From JAXDJH01 sp034663635 (GTDB taxonomy: Bacteria; Actinomycetota; CADDZG01; WHSQ01): DNA of 64,000 nt. The stretch is from positions 222,785 through 286,784 of the forward strand of contig JAXDJH010000023.1 in the NCBI GenBank assembly GCA_034663635.1. Reading direction: 5' to 3'. The number at the start of each line of letters is the position of its first letter. Position 1 is the stretch's first letter. The position numbers and the translations under genes are program-made. Positions 43,151 to 50,930 of the stretch are shown here, in pieces. The notes under the pieces were generated by a model, which saw nothing but the letters and a program-made list of their open reading frames with translations, was not told where the DNA came from and did not search any database.

Positions 43151-43440
43151 TGGCAGATAACGCGGACGACGCACCTCACATCGACAATCCGGCCTTCGCC
43201 GAGAAGGTCGAGAAGCTCGCGATGAAGCTCCTGCGCGGCGGCGACGAGAACGGCTCCGCGGCCGACAACATGGAGGCCGCCCGTCGCTCGGCCCGCCGGA
43301 TGCTCGAGGAATCCGAAGCGCGCACGAACGAAGCCGTCGACCTAGACCCGGAAGATGACAACGTGATCCGCCGCTCGTCCTCCGAAACCGCCTCGACCGG
43401 CGAAACCCACGGCACCCGCCGAGTCTCCGACGGCGACTAA
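43150..43440 (+). CDS. Small acidic protein coupled to korB, unknown
   Basis: 96 residues, one base overlap with korB. Acidic overall; a helix-rich N-terminal half (NPAFAEKVEKLAMKLLRGG, MEAARRSARRMLEESEARTN) and a polar, serine-, threonine- and arginine-rich tail with no hydrophobic core. Coupling to korB suggests an accessory or regulatory role for the oxidoreductase. Not recognised. Confidence 0.6.
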   Translation: MADNADDAPHIDNPAFAEKVEKLAMKLLRGGDENGSAADNMEAARRSARRMLEESEARTNEAVDLDPEDDNVIRRSSSETASTGETHGTRRVSDGD

Positions 43441-43446
43441 CCCAAA

Positions 43447-43478
43447 CTACGAATGAGCACCCCCACAGTGCTCAGAGC
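43447..43478. repeat. Imperfect repeat with GAGCAC/GTGCTC hairpin, downstream copy
   Basis: CTACGAATGAGCACCCCCAC then AGTGCTCAGAGC resembles the sequence at 44421-44455. It spans the stop codon of the DUF559 gene. GAGCAC and GTGCTC give a 6-bp stem. Confidence 0.55.
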
Positions 43479-44377
43479 GCGTCCTTAAGCTCGTAGGCAG
43501 CAACGATCTGTCTGGCTACTTCCTGCGGACGCCGGCGAAGATCCGATCGACTGAACCTCAGCGTTCGCAAGCCCCGAGTGGTCAGCTCGTTGCCGCGCCA
43601 CATGTCGCGTTGCCATGGGACCTTCCCCGAATGGAATTCATAGCCGTCCACTTCGATCGCAAGCCCTACATCCGGGTAGAGGAAATCCACCCTGGCCAGA
43701 CTCCGCCCTTGGTCGACGATCCTGACTTGGGCCATTGGAATCGGGAGTCCAGAGCGAAGCACGAACTTCATGAATTCGGTTTCGAGACGGCTCTCCAGGC
43801 CCTCCTCGAAAGTCCCGCGTTCGTTCAGGATGCTGTGCAACTTGGCAGCCCCGTCTTTGGCCCGCCCACTTCGAAGAAGCGGGCGGCGCAGTCGTTCAAG
43901 CGTGGTCAGATTCTTTCGGAGGGCGTCATCGACGACTTGATCAAGCCTGTCGGCCGCCAGGACGGAGGCCAATTGGGCCACGGTCCATTCGACCGAAGGA
44001 ACGGGAAGGCCCTTGCGTCTGAGTCTCGGGCCTTCATGAGCGGAGTGAACCAGCACCGACGTCGATCGGAGATTGCGTCTTGTTGCGACCTCCACGAAAT
44101 CGCTCGGGCATCCGTCTAGGCACCACAGGGCCCCGGCCGCACGATGGGAGATCACCGAATCCAAACCCGCCCAAAGCCACGCGGCGAAGAGGCGCTGCAT
44201 CCAACTTGAAGGGGCGTTGTTAACGACGTAGGTGTTCGGCAACTCCAGTCGCCATGACCCGACCTTGAGCCGACTACCGATCATCCGGGCGGTCATGCCG
44301 ACGTTCAGCGCCTGGTCCCTGGATATGGCCCAGTGTTGGTCTGCTGCTATTCGATCGCAGGCGTCGTCGGGCTTCAT
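43472..44377 (-). CDS. AbiEi-like winged helix + DUF559 endonuclease-fold protein
   Basis: 301 residues. Residues 5-60 are a winged helix like that of AbiEi-type proteins (WAISRDQALNVGMTARMIGSR); the C-terminal 90 residues are a DUF559/Vsr-like nuclease fold with VDFLYPDVGLAIEVDGYEFHSG, WQRDMWRGNELTTRGLRTLRFS. The Asp, Glu and Asp of VDFLY...EVDG are the acidic residues of the fold. Such proteins are frequent in actinobacteria and are annotated as endonuclease or toxin-antitoxin related. Flanked by similar palindromic repeats, opposite in direction to both neighbours. Function unproven. Confidence 0.82.
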   Translation of the reverse strand: MKPDDACDRIAADQHWAISRDQALNVGMTARMIGSRLKVGSWRLELPNTYVVNNAPSSWMQRLFAAWLWAGLDSVISHRAAGALWCLDGCPSDFVEVATRRNLRSTSVLVHSAHEGPRLRRKGLPVPSVEWTVAQLASVLAADRLDQVVDDALRKNLTTLERLRRPLLRSGRAKDGAAKLHSILNERGTFEEGLESRLETEFMKFVLRSGLPIPMAQVRIVDQGRSLARVDFLYPDVGLAIEVDGYEFHSGKVPWQRDMWRGNELTTRGLRTLRFSRSDLRRRPQEVARQIVAAYELKDAL

Positions 44378-44420
44378 GGAGGGCGATCATGACGTCGGCC
44401 TGTGACATCTTCCGTAAGAA

Positions 44421-44455
44421 CTACCGACAAGCACCCCACAGGTGCTCATAGGTAG
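44421..44455. repeat. 35-bp palindromic repeat, upstream copy (possible operator)
   Basis: CTACC (44421-44425) pairs with GGTAG (44451-44455) and AGCACC (44430-44435) with GGTGCT (44441-44446). It lies in the 100-bp gap between the divergent DUF559 gene (start 44377) and the TPP lyase gene (start 44478), 43 bp from the former. AbiEi-type proteins repress their own genes by binding inverted repeats, so this may be the operator. Confidence 0.55.
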
Positions 44456-44462
44456 ATGGAAG

Positions 44463-44468
44463 TAATGT
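44463..44468 (+). promoter_or_regulatory. -10 (TAATGT) of the TPP lyase gene
   Basis: TAATGT ends 9 bp before ATG 44478, with no ribosome-binding site in between, so the mRNA would have a leader of only 2-3 bases. The palindrome at 44421-44455 sits just upstream, over the -35 region. Confidence 0.45.
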
Positions 44469-44477
44469 CGCCGTCTT

Positions 44478-46097
44478 ATGGCTGAGGCTCGGCATGGGGG
44501 ATTGGCGGTTTCGGGGGCGCTCAAGGCGCTCGGGGTCGATCACATCTTTACGTTGTCGGGCGGCCACATCTTTCCGATCTTCGACGGCTGCAAGCAGGAC
44601 GGCATCCGGATCGTCGACTGTCGACATGAGCAGAACGCAGGCTTCGGTGCGGAGGGCACGGCCCGGCTGACGCGGAAGCTCGGAGTAGCGGTCGTGACCG
44701 CAGGACCCGGCGTCACGAACGTCATCAGCCCGCTCGCCCAAGCGAAGTTCAATTCGGCCCCCGTGCTGGCGCTCGGTGGCCGGGCCCCGATGTTCCGCTG
44801 GGGCCAGGGCTCGCTCCAAGAGATCGACCACGTCCCATTCGTCGAGCCGCTTGCGCCTGCGCGCACGAGCGTCAACACAGCCGAGGTCCCCAACGACGTG
44901 ATCCGAGCCGCGATCGAGGCACTGACTCCGCCGCGCGGCCCCCGTTTCATCGACTTCCCTCTCGACGTTCTGTTCAATAGCGCGGAGTTCGAGATCCCCG
45001 CGATCCCGAGCCCGGCCTTCGTCCAGCCCGACGACGAGTCGATCGGCGAGATCGCCCGTTTGATCGAGAGTTCCCAGCGACCGGTGATCCTTGCCGGCTC
45101 GAACGTGTGGCTCGATGGAGGCGAGAAGGAGCTGACCCGCCTGGTCGAGTCGGCCGAGATACCGGTCTTCGTCAACGGCCAAGGTCGTGGGTGCGTGCCG
45201 GCGGATCACCGGCTTGCGTTCGCGCGTGCGCGATCTAAAGCGTTCCGCGAGGCCGACCTCGTGATCATCGCGGGCACCCCGATCGATTTCCGGCTCGGCT
45301 TCGGGCAGAACTTCGCCACGGGAGCCAAAGTCGTGCACCTCGATTCGAGTGCTTCGACGATCGCACGACACGTCGAACTCGATGCAAGCGTCGGCGCGCC
45401 GCTCAACCTGACGCTCGACGCGATCTCGGAAGCGATCGAGAAGGCGCCCGACACGAAGGCTTGGGTCGAGACGCTTCGCAAGATCGAAGACGACAAACGC
45501 GACTCCGCGCAAGCCGAGCTTCACAGCGACTCCAACCCGATCCATCCGATGCGTATCTACGGCGAACTCGTTCCTCTTCTCGATCGCAATGCTGTTGTCA
45601 TCGGCGATGGCGGGGACTTCGTCTCGTATGCGGGCCGCGAGGTTCCGAGTTACGAGCCCGGTTGCTGGCTCGACCCCGGCCCCTTCGGCTGTCTGGGCAT
45701 CGGCCCGGGTTACGCGATGGCCGCGAGGCTCGCTCACCCCGATCGACAAGTCGTGCTGCTCTACGGAGACGGAGCGCTCGGTTTCTCGGCCGCCGAGCTC
45801 GAATCGCTAGTTCGTCACAAGATGCCTGTCGTTTGCGTCGTCGGAAACAACGGCATCTGGGGACTCGAGAAGCACCCGATGCAGGGCCTCTACGGCTACG
45901 ACGTGGCGGCCGACCTGCAGCCGGGCCTCCGCTACGACAAGATGATGGAGGCGTTCGGGGGCCGCGGCGAGTTCGTCACTGATCCCACCGAGATCGCCCC
46001 GGCGCTCAAGCGGGCCTTCGAATCCGGCGAACCGACCGTGGTCAACATCGTCACGGACCCAGCGATCGCGTATCCACGCTCCGCGAACCTGGCCTAA
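44478..46097 (+). CDS. TPP-dependent lyase/acetolactate-synthase-like enzyme
   Basis: 539 residues with three domains: PYR-type N-terminus with the catalytic Glu in RHEQNAGFGAEGTAR, central domain (about 195-330), and TPP-binding C-terminal domain GDGALGFSAAELESL through NNGIWGLEKH. Acetolactate synthases, oxalyl-CoA decarboxylase and 2-hydroxyacyl-CoA lyase share this plan. The central FAD-binding signature of acetolactate synthase is weak here, so a 2-hydroxyacyl-CoA lyase or similar seems as likely. No small regulatory subunit gene adjoins it. A hairpin repeat follows the stop. Confidence 0.88.
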   Translation: MAEARHGGLAVSGALKALGVDHIFTLSGGHIFPIFDGCKQDGIRIVDCRHEQNAGFGAEGTARLTRKLGVAVVTAGPGVTNVISPLAQAKFNSAPVLALGGRAPMFRWGQGSLQEIDHVPFVEPLAPARTSVNTAEVPNDVIRAAIEALTPPRGPRFIDFPLDVLFNSAEFEIPAIPSPAFVQPDDESIGEIARLIESSQRPVILAGSNVWLDGGEKELTRLVESAEIPVFVNGQGRGCVPADHRLAFARARSKAFREADLVIIAGTPIDFRLGFGQNFATGAKVVHLDSSASTIARHVELDASVGAPLNLTLDAISEAIEKAPDTKAWVETLRKIEDDKRDSAQAELHSDSNPIHPMRIYGELVPLLDRNAVVIGDGGDFVSYAGREVPSYEPGCWLDPGPFGCLGIGPGYAMAARLAHPDRQVVLLYGDGALGFSAAELESLVRHKMPVVCVVGNNGIWGLEKHPMQGLYGYDVAADLQPGLRYDKMMEAFGGRGEFVTDPTEIAPALKRAFESGEPTVVNIVTDPAIAYPRSANLA

Positions 46098-46100
46098 CCC

Positions 46101-46154
46101 CCCGCAAATATTCCAGCCCAGCCGGGCTAGGCCCGGTCCCTCTGGAGAATTTCG
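46101..46154 (+). repeat. Intergenic hairpin repeat, copy 4
   Basis: CGCAAATATTCCAG (46103-46116, imperfect left arm) pairs with CTGGAGAATTTCG (46142-46154). The loop is different from copies 2 and 3, with its own CGGGC/GCCCG hairpin. Lies between the TPP lyase stop and the TldD gene. Confidence 0.65.
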
Positions 46155-46160
46155 AGGAAT

Positions 46161-46166
46161 TAGGGT
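46161..46166 (+). promoter_or_regulatory. -10 (TAGGGT) of the tldD gene
   Basis: TAGGGT ends 6 bp before ATG 46173, the spacing of leaderless actinobacterial genes. It follows directly after hairpin repeat copy 4, so the repeat ends one unit and this promoter starts the next. Confidence 0.45.
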
Positions 46167-46172
46167 CCTCGG

Positions 46173-47618
46173 ATGAACGAGCTCCTGGCTGATGCTCTCG
46201 ACGTCGCGACCTCCTCGGGAGCGAGCTACGCGGACGTCCGAGCCGTCGAGACCCAGAGCGAGGCGCTTTCGGTCCGCGGCCCCCAGGTCGAGGCGCTCGA
46301 CACCTCCGATTCGCTCGGCTTCGGCGTTCGCGTCCTCGTCGACGGAGCCTGGGGATTCGCGGCATCGGCTCGCCTGGACGCCGAGGAGGCTCAACGGGTC
46401 GCCCGCGAGGCCGTCGCCATCGCGAAGGCCAGCGCGACGGCGATCTCAAAACCAATCGAACTAGTCCCCGAGCCCGTCCACGTCGACGAATGGCATTCGC
46501 CGATGGCCAAGGACCCGTTCGCCGTGTCGCTCGAGGACAAGATCGCGTTGTTCGCCGGCGCGACCGAGCAGATGGAACGTGTCGAAGGCGTTCGCATCGG
46601 GCGCGGCACCCTGGACCTCCTCAGACAGAAGATCCATTTCGTCTCGAGCGAAGGGTCGAAGATCACCCAAACCATCCTGCAGACCGGCGCGGGCATCGAA
46701 GCCATGGCGGTGTCAGACGACGAGGTCCAGATCCGGAGCTATCCGGGCTCTTTCCGCGGGCACTTCGCCTCCGCCGGTTGGGAGCTCGTCGAGGAGATGG
46801 ATCTCGGTGCCAACGCGCAACGCGTCGCCGAGGAAGCGGTCGCACTTCTCAGCGCTCCCGAGTGCCCATCCACAGAGACAACTCTCGTGCTAGACGGTCA
46901 CCAGGTGATGTTGCAGGTTCACGAATCGGTTGGGCATCCGACCGAGCTCGACCGAGTCCTCGGGATGGAGGCCGCGTTCGCCGGCACTTCGTTCGTCGGC
47001 ATCCCCGATCTCGGCAAGCTCCAGTACGGATCGGAGATCGTCAACATCACTTCGGACGGAACGATCTCCGGCGGCCTCGGCTCGTTCGCTTACGACGACG
47101 AAGGTGTCGAGGCTCAGCGCGTCGACCTCATCCGGGACGGGATCCTCGTGGGCATGCAGTCATCGCGCGAAACCGCGGCCGCGATGGGCGCGGACCGTTC
47201 GAACGGAACGATGAGGGCCGAGGGGTGGGAGAACTTCCCGCTCATCAGGATGGCGAACGTAAGCCTTTTGCCCGGCGAGGGCTCGCTCGAGGATCTACTG
47301 GCCGACGTCGACGACGGCATCTTCATGTCGACCAACAAGTCGTGGTCGATCGACGACAAGCGAAAGAACTTCCAGTTCGGTTGCGAGATCGCATGGGAGA
47401 TAAAGAACGGGAAGTTGGGCCGCATGCTCAAGGACCCCCGCTACACGGGCATCACGCCCGTGTTCTGGAATTCTTGCGATGCGATAGCGGGGCCGGAGGA
47501 GTGGCTCGTCCGCGGCACTCCCAACTGCGGCAAGGGTCAGCCCGGCCAGACGATGCGTGTGGGCCACGGGACGTCGCCCGCCCGCTTCCGCAACGTCCAA
47601 ACGGGGACCGCACAGTGA
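46173..47618 (+). CDS. tldD: TldD family metalloprotease
   Basis: 481 residues. The TldD metal motif HESVGHPTELDR (HExxxH) is near residues 250-256 and the C-terminal CDAIAGPEEW plus GKGQPGQTMRVGHG block is typical. It acts with PmbA/TldE as a heterodimer trimming modified or unfolded peptides; in other bacteria it matures ribosomal natural products and CcdA. The partner gene overlaps its stop as GTGA. TAGGGT 6 bp before the ATG suggests a leaderless start. Confidence 0.94.
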   Translation: MNELLADALDVATSSGASYADVRAVETQSEALSVRGPQVEALDTSDSLGFGVRVLVDGAWGFAASARLDAEEAQRVAREAVAIAKASATAISKPIELVPEPVHVDEWHSPMAKDPFAVSLEDKIALFAGATEQMERVEGVRIGRGTLDLLRQKIHFVSSEGSKITQTILQTGAGIEAMAVSDDEVQIRSYPGSFRGHFASAGWELVEEMDLGANAQRVAEEAVALLSAPECPSTETTLVLDGHQVMLQVHESVGHPTELDRVLGMEAAFAGTSFVGIPDLGKLQYGSEIVNITSDGTISGGLGSFAYDDEGVEAQRVDLIRDGILVGMQSSRETAAAMGADRSNGTMRAEGWENFPLIRMANVSLLPGEGSLEDLLADVDDGIFMSTNKSWSIDDKRKNFQFGCEIAWEIKNGKLGRMLKDPRYTGITPVFWNSCDAIAGPEEWLVRGTPNCGKGQPGQTMRVGHGTSPARFRNVQTGTAQ

Positions 47619-48976
47619 AACTCCACGGCCCCCTCGACCCAGACGACGCGCGCAAGGCTGCAGGACCGGTCCTCGACCTCCCCGGCGCGGACGACGTCGA
47701 AGTAGTCGTCGCCGGATCCAACACTGGACTCACCCGCTACGCGAACTCCGAAATCATCCAGAACACGCTACGTAACGAAGTCCGTGTGTACGTCCGAGTG
47801 ACGACCGACAAGCGTGTGGCGACCTCGACAACGAACCAACTCGATGCAGATCACGTTCGGAAGGCTGCAGAGACGGCGCTGTTGGCGGCCCGCGCCTCGC
47901 GGCCCGACGATGAGTTCCCCGGCGTCGCCGACCCGAAAGAAGTCGGCAAGCCGAAACCCGTCTACCGCTGGGACGAGGCCACCGCGAACTCGGGGCCGGA
48001 CAAGCGGGCCGAAGCAGTCCGCACCATCCTCGGGGCGACGAAAGGCTGCAGCGCGGCGGGCGTCTACGAGACGAGCGCCCATTCGTTCTCGGTAGTGAAC
48101 TCCCGCGGCGTCGATTGCCACGACGCATACACGCGCTGCGTGACGACGTGCCTAGCCGACTCCGGCGACGGAACTGGCTGGGGCGAGTCTTCGTCTCACG
48201 CGGCCGCGCAGGTCGACCCAGAGTCGATAGCCCGAACCGCCCAGACCAAGGCCACCGCGCCGCACGCAACAGGTGACGTCGAGCCCGGTTCCTATCAAGT
48301 AGTGCTCGAGCCCGCCGCGATGGCGATGCTCGTCGACTTCCTCTCCTACATGGGCTTCGGGGCCAAGTCGATGATCGAAGGCGAGAGCTTCCTCTCCAGC
48401 AAGCTCGACCAGGCGGTCGCTGCGTCGATGGTCACGATCTCCGACGACGTCAGGAACCCACTTTCGGTTGGGCTCGGCTTCGACCTCGAAGGAGTTCCCA
48501 AGCAAAAGGTCGATGTCATCGAGTCGGGCATCGCGAAGCGTCCCGTCACCGATCTGAAGACCGCGGCCAAGCTCAAAACGAAGTCGACGGGGCACGCCTC
48601 CGGCTCGAGCGAGTTCGGCCCCTACGCGTCCAACGTCGTCCTCGCTCCCGGCGAGTCGTCGACGGAGGAGCTCATAGCAGGGATCGAGAGCGGCTTCCTC
48701 GTGACACGGTTCCATTACGTGAACGTCCTCGACCGCCCGGCCACCCTCCTTACCGGCATGACCCGCGACGGCACGTTCGCCGTCCGCAACGGCGAGCTCG
48801 CCGGCGCCGTCCACAACTTCCGATTCGCCCAGAGCGTTCTGGATTGTCTGGCCGCCATCGAGGCGATCGGCAGCGAGCCCCGAGCGTTCGCCCCCGACTA
48901 CGGCTCCTTCGGCTCCACGGTCGCTCCGGCGGTGCGGGTCTCGGCCTTCAACTTCGCCTCGACGACCTCTCACTGA
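47615..48976 (+). CDS. pmbA: PmbA/TldE family protein
   Basis: 453 residues from GTG 47615 overlapping tldD. Lacks an HExxxH motif, as is normal for the non-catalytic partner. Family segments YANSEIIQNTLRNEVRVYV, GSYQVVLEPAAMAMLVDFL and RPATLLTGMTRDGTF match TldE. Forms the TldD/E heterodimer with the upstream product. The small membrane protein gene begins 6 bp later. Confidence 0.93.
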   Translation: MKLHGPLDPDDARKAAGPVLDLPGADDVEVVVAGSNTGLTRYANSEIIQNTLRNEVRVYVRVTTDKRVATSTTNQLDADHVRKAAETALLAARASRPDDEFPGVADPKEVGKPKPVYRWDEATANSGPDKRAEAVRTILGATKGCSAAGVYETSAHSFSVVNSRGVDCHDAYTRCVTTCLADSGDGTGWGESSSHAAAQVDPESIARTAQTKATAPHATGDVEPGSYQVVLEPAAMAMLVDFLSYMGFGAKSMIEGESFLSSKLDQAVAASMVTISDDVRNPLSVGLGFDLEGVPKQKVDVIESGIAKRPVTDLKTAAKLKTKSTGHASGSSEFGPYASNVVLAPGESSTEELIAGIESGFLVTRFHYVNVLDRPATLLTGMTRDGTFAVRNGELAGAVHNFRFAQSVLDCLAAIEAIGSEPRAFAPDYGSFGSTVAPAVRVSAFNFASTTSH

Positions 48977-48982
48977 GGCGCC

Positions 48983-49183
48983 GTGAGCCACGGGCTCGGC
49001 CACCAGGTCCTTCACGTAGCGATCCTGGCCTCGACGCTCATGGGGGCGGGCGGGCTCGTGTTGCTCGTGATCTGGCCGCTCGTCTCCGAGACCCCGTTGC
49101 CCTCTGTGACCCGCAATATCCTGGCCGGGATCGTGATCCTGGCCATCCTGCTCCTGGGCCTGGAATGGCGAGTCGTTCACTGA
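48983..49183 (+). CDS. Small two-helix membrane protein, unknown
   Basis: 66 residues from GTG with GAGG four bases upstream. Two hydrophobic helices (about residues 9-32 and 44-60) separated by a short polar loop. Six bp after the TldE gene, so likely co-transcribed. No family recognised. Confidence 0.55.
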   Translation: MSHGLGHQVLHVAILASTLMGAGGLVLLVIWPLVSETPLPSVTRNILAGIVILAILLLGLEWRVVH

Positions 49184-49256
49184 CGTTCAACTAGACTGCA
49201 GAGGCGTCCGATGATCTCCTTACGGGCGCCGAGCTTTTCTCAAGGAGGACCACCAG

Positions 49257-49637
49257 ATGGCGATGACCGAGCAGACCACCGGAACCGAGACCATCGGTAT
49301 CACTGCCAGCGCGGCCGACAAGGTTCGCGACCTGCTGGCCCGTGAGATCTCCGCGGCCCCCGAAGAGCACGAGGGCAAGGAGTACGCACTGCGAGTAGCC
49401 GTACAGCCCGGTGGCTGTGCAGGCCTTCGTTACGCCCTTTACTTCGATGACCGCAAGCTCGACGACGATGTGGTCGAGACGGTCAGCGGCGTCGAGATCC
49501 GCATGGACAAGATGTCGAGCCCGTACCTCCGTGGGGCCGAGATCGACTACCTCGACACGCTCGAGCAGTCCGGCTTCACGATCAACAACCCGAACGCAAA
49601 GGGCACCTGCGCCTGCGGCGACAGCGCCCAGTTCTAA
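49257..49637 (+). CDS. HesB/IscA/ErpA-type iron-sulfur carrier
   Basis: 126 residues. The three conserved cysteines are in QPGGCAGLRY and GTCACGDSAQF (C-x-C end). A-type carriers deliver [2Fe-2S] or [4Fe-4S] clusters to target enzymes such as LipA and KorB. AAGGAGG is 8 bases before ATG. A strong intrinsic terminator follows the gene. Confidence 0.93.
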   Translation: MAMTEQTTGTETIGITASAADKVRDLLAREISAAPEEHEGKEYALRVAVQPGGCAGLRYALYFDDRKLDDDVVETVSGVEIRMDKMSSPYLRGAEIDYLDTLEQSGFTINNPNAKGTCACGDSAQF

Positions 49638-49657
49638 CTTCACCACCACAAGGCATC

Positions 49658-49680
49658 GAGGCCCCTCCGGGGGCCTCTTT
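49658..49680 (+). terminator. Intrinsic terminator after the IscA-type gene
   Basis: GAGGCCCC (49658-49665) and GGGGCCTC (49670-49677) form an 8-bp stem with a 4-base loop, followed by TTT and CG, so the U-tract is short. Confidence 0.8.
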
Positions 49681-49760
49681 CGCGTTCTGAGCGCGTCAGG
49701 TGGCGATATGCGCCACTAAATGACCCGAGAAAATGAGCCGGACCCTTGGAGCCCAGGCTC

Positions 49761-49766
49761 TATAGT
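49761..49766 (+). promoter_or_regulatory. -10 (TATAGT) in front of the SAM riboswitch
   Basis: TATAGT ends 5 bp before position 49772, the first base of riboswitch stem P1, which is the expected transcription start. No convincing -35 at 17-18 bp. Confidence 0.5.
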
Positions 49767-49771
49767 TGGCT

Positions 49772-49871
49772 CGCTCATCAAGAGCGGGGGAGGGACCGGC
49801 CCGTTGATCCCGCCGCAACCGACGACCTCGATGCAGAGGTCAGCAGGGTGCGAACCCCGGACGGATGAGCG
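49772..49871 (+). ncRNA. SAM riboswitch (SAM-I/S-box class)
   Basis: P1 is CGCTCATC (49772-49779) with GATGAGCG (49864-49871). Between them are the S-box core strings AAGAGC, GGAGGGACCGGCCC, CCGCAACC and GGTGCGAACCCC (the last akin to GGTGCxAATTCC). It precedes two MetE-like genes, which fits repression by S-adenosylmethionine. SAM-IV shares much of the core; class I is favoured by the GGTGC segment. Confidence 0.85.
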
Positions 49872-49885
49872 GAAAGCTTCCTCGC

Positions 49886-49921
49886 AAGCCTTCCCCCTCG
49901 TCCGGGCGGAAGGCTTTTTTC
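49886..49921 (+). terminator. Riboswitch expression-platform terminator
   Basis: AAGCCTTCC (49886-49894) pairs with GGAAGGCTT (49908-49916) and six Ts follow. It lies between the SAM aptamer and the first MetE-like gene, so transcription attenuation is expected. The start codon is 35 bp downstream. Confidence 0.8.
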
Positions 49922-49955
49922 GTTGCGGGAGTTGCAGGAACAAGGAGGAGGAGAT

Positions 49956-50930
49956 TTGAGCATCACCACCACCGTCATCGGCTCGTACCCCAAGCCGCCG
50001 GCTGAGGGCGAGACCTTCACGGTCCGCAAGACGCTTCACGCGCTCGAGAAGGGCGACGTCACAGTCACCGATCTCCACGCGGCCCAGAACGATCTCGCCC
50101 GCCAGATCATCGGCGAGCAAGAGCAAGCGGGCATAGACATCGTCACCGACGGCCACGCGCGCTGGGACGACATCCTCACGCCGTTCGCCCGGCAGTGGAA
50201 CGGCTTCGAGATCGGCGGGCTCCTCCGCTGGTTCGACAACAACGTCTATTACCGCCGGCCCGTTGCAACGAGCGCTATCGGCTGGGGCGGTCCCGCCTCC
50301 GTCGACGCACTGAAATTCGCCAAGTCGGCCACCGACCGCAAGGTCAAAGCCGTCATCCCCGGCCCCGTTACGTTCGCGCGGCTCTCGGTCGACGAGCATT
50401 ACGGAGATCACCAGAGCTTCGTCATCGCGATCGCCGAGGTTCTAGCGCAGGAAGCGTTCGAGCTCGAGGCCGCCGGAGCCGATGTCATCCAGATCGACGA
50501 GCCGGCCTTGCTCGACGCACCCGAGGACCTCGCTCTCGCGAAGACAGCCATCCAACGGATCACCTCCGAGATCAAGAACACCCCCACGATCCTCGCTACC
50601 TACTTCGGAGACGCGAAGCGGCTCGGCACCGAACTCTTCGATCTTCCGGTCGATGGGTTCGGCTTCGATCTCGTGTCCGGCCCCGAGAACGCGAACCTGA
50701 TCGGACAGGTCCCGCAGGATCGGACCGTCCAGGTCGGAGTCGTCGACGCGAGAAACACGAAACTCGAGGACGTGGACAAGCTCGCAACGACGATCCAGCA
50801 ACTCGCAGAACAAGTGGGGGCCGAGCGCCTTTCGGTGGCCCCAAGTTCGGGACTCGAGTTCCTTCCCCGCGAGAAAGCCCAAGCCAAACTGCAACGACTC
50901 GCTGAAGCGGCGAAGAAGGTGGGTGAGTGA
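49956..50930 (+). CDS. MetE-like protein, zinc-less half of a split methionine synthase
   Basis: 324 residues from TTG 49956 behind AAGGAGGAGGAG. A single MetE-type barrel starting TTTVIGSYPKPP. Its best match by eye is the N-terminal half of MetE: ATYFGD at the place of the catalytic HxC, DGFGFDLVSG in place of the Glu ligand, and SVAPSSGLEF in place of the Cys ligand. All four zinc ligands are absent, so it cannot be the catalytic half. It is translated ahead of the zinc-bearing partner (TGATG overlap) under the SAM riboswitch. It may bind the folate or the partner subunit. Confidence 0.85.
   Translation: MSITTTVIGSYPKPPAEGETFTVRKTLHALEKGDVTVTDLHAAQNDLARQIIGEQEQAGIDIVTDGHARWDDILTPFARQWNGFEIGGLLRWFDNNVYYRRPVATSAIGWGGPASVDALKFAKSATDRKVKAVIPGPVTFARLSVDEHYGDHQSFVIAIAEVLAQEAFELEAAGADVIQIDEPALLDAPEDLALAKTAIQRITSEIKNTPTILATYFGDAKRLGTELFDLPVDGFGFDLVSGPENANLIGQVPQDRTVQVGVVDARNTKLEDVDKLATTIQQLAEQVGAERLSVAPSSGLEFLPREKAQAKLQRLAEAAKKVGE

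Noticed and set aside
44421..45749. 442-residue reverse frame inside the TPP lyase gene
   Set aside because: Low-complexity Arg/Asp/Glu-rich shadow of a well-supported gene.
49746..49751. TTGGAG as -35 for the SAM riboswitch promoter
   Set aside because: Only 9 bp from TATAGT, too close for a functional pair.
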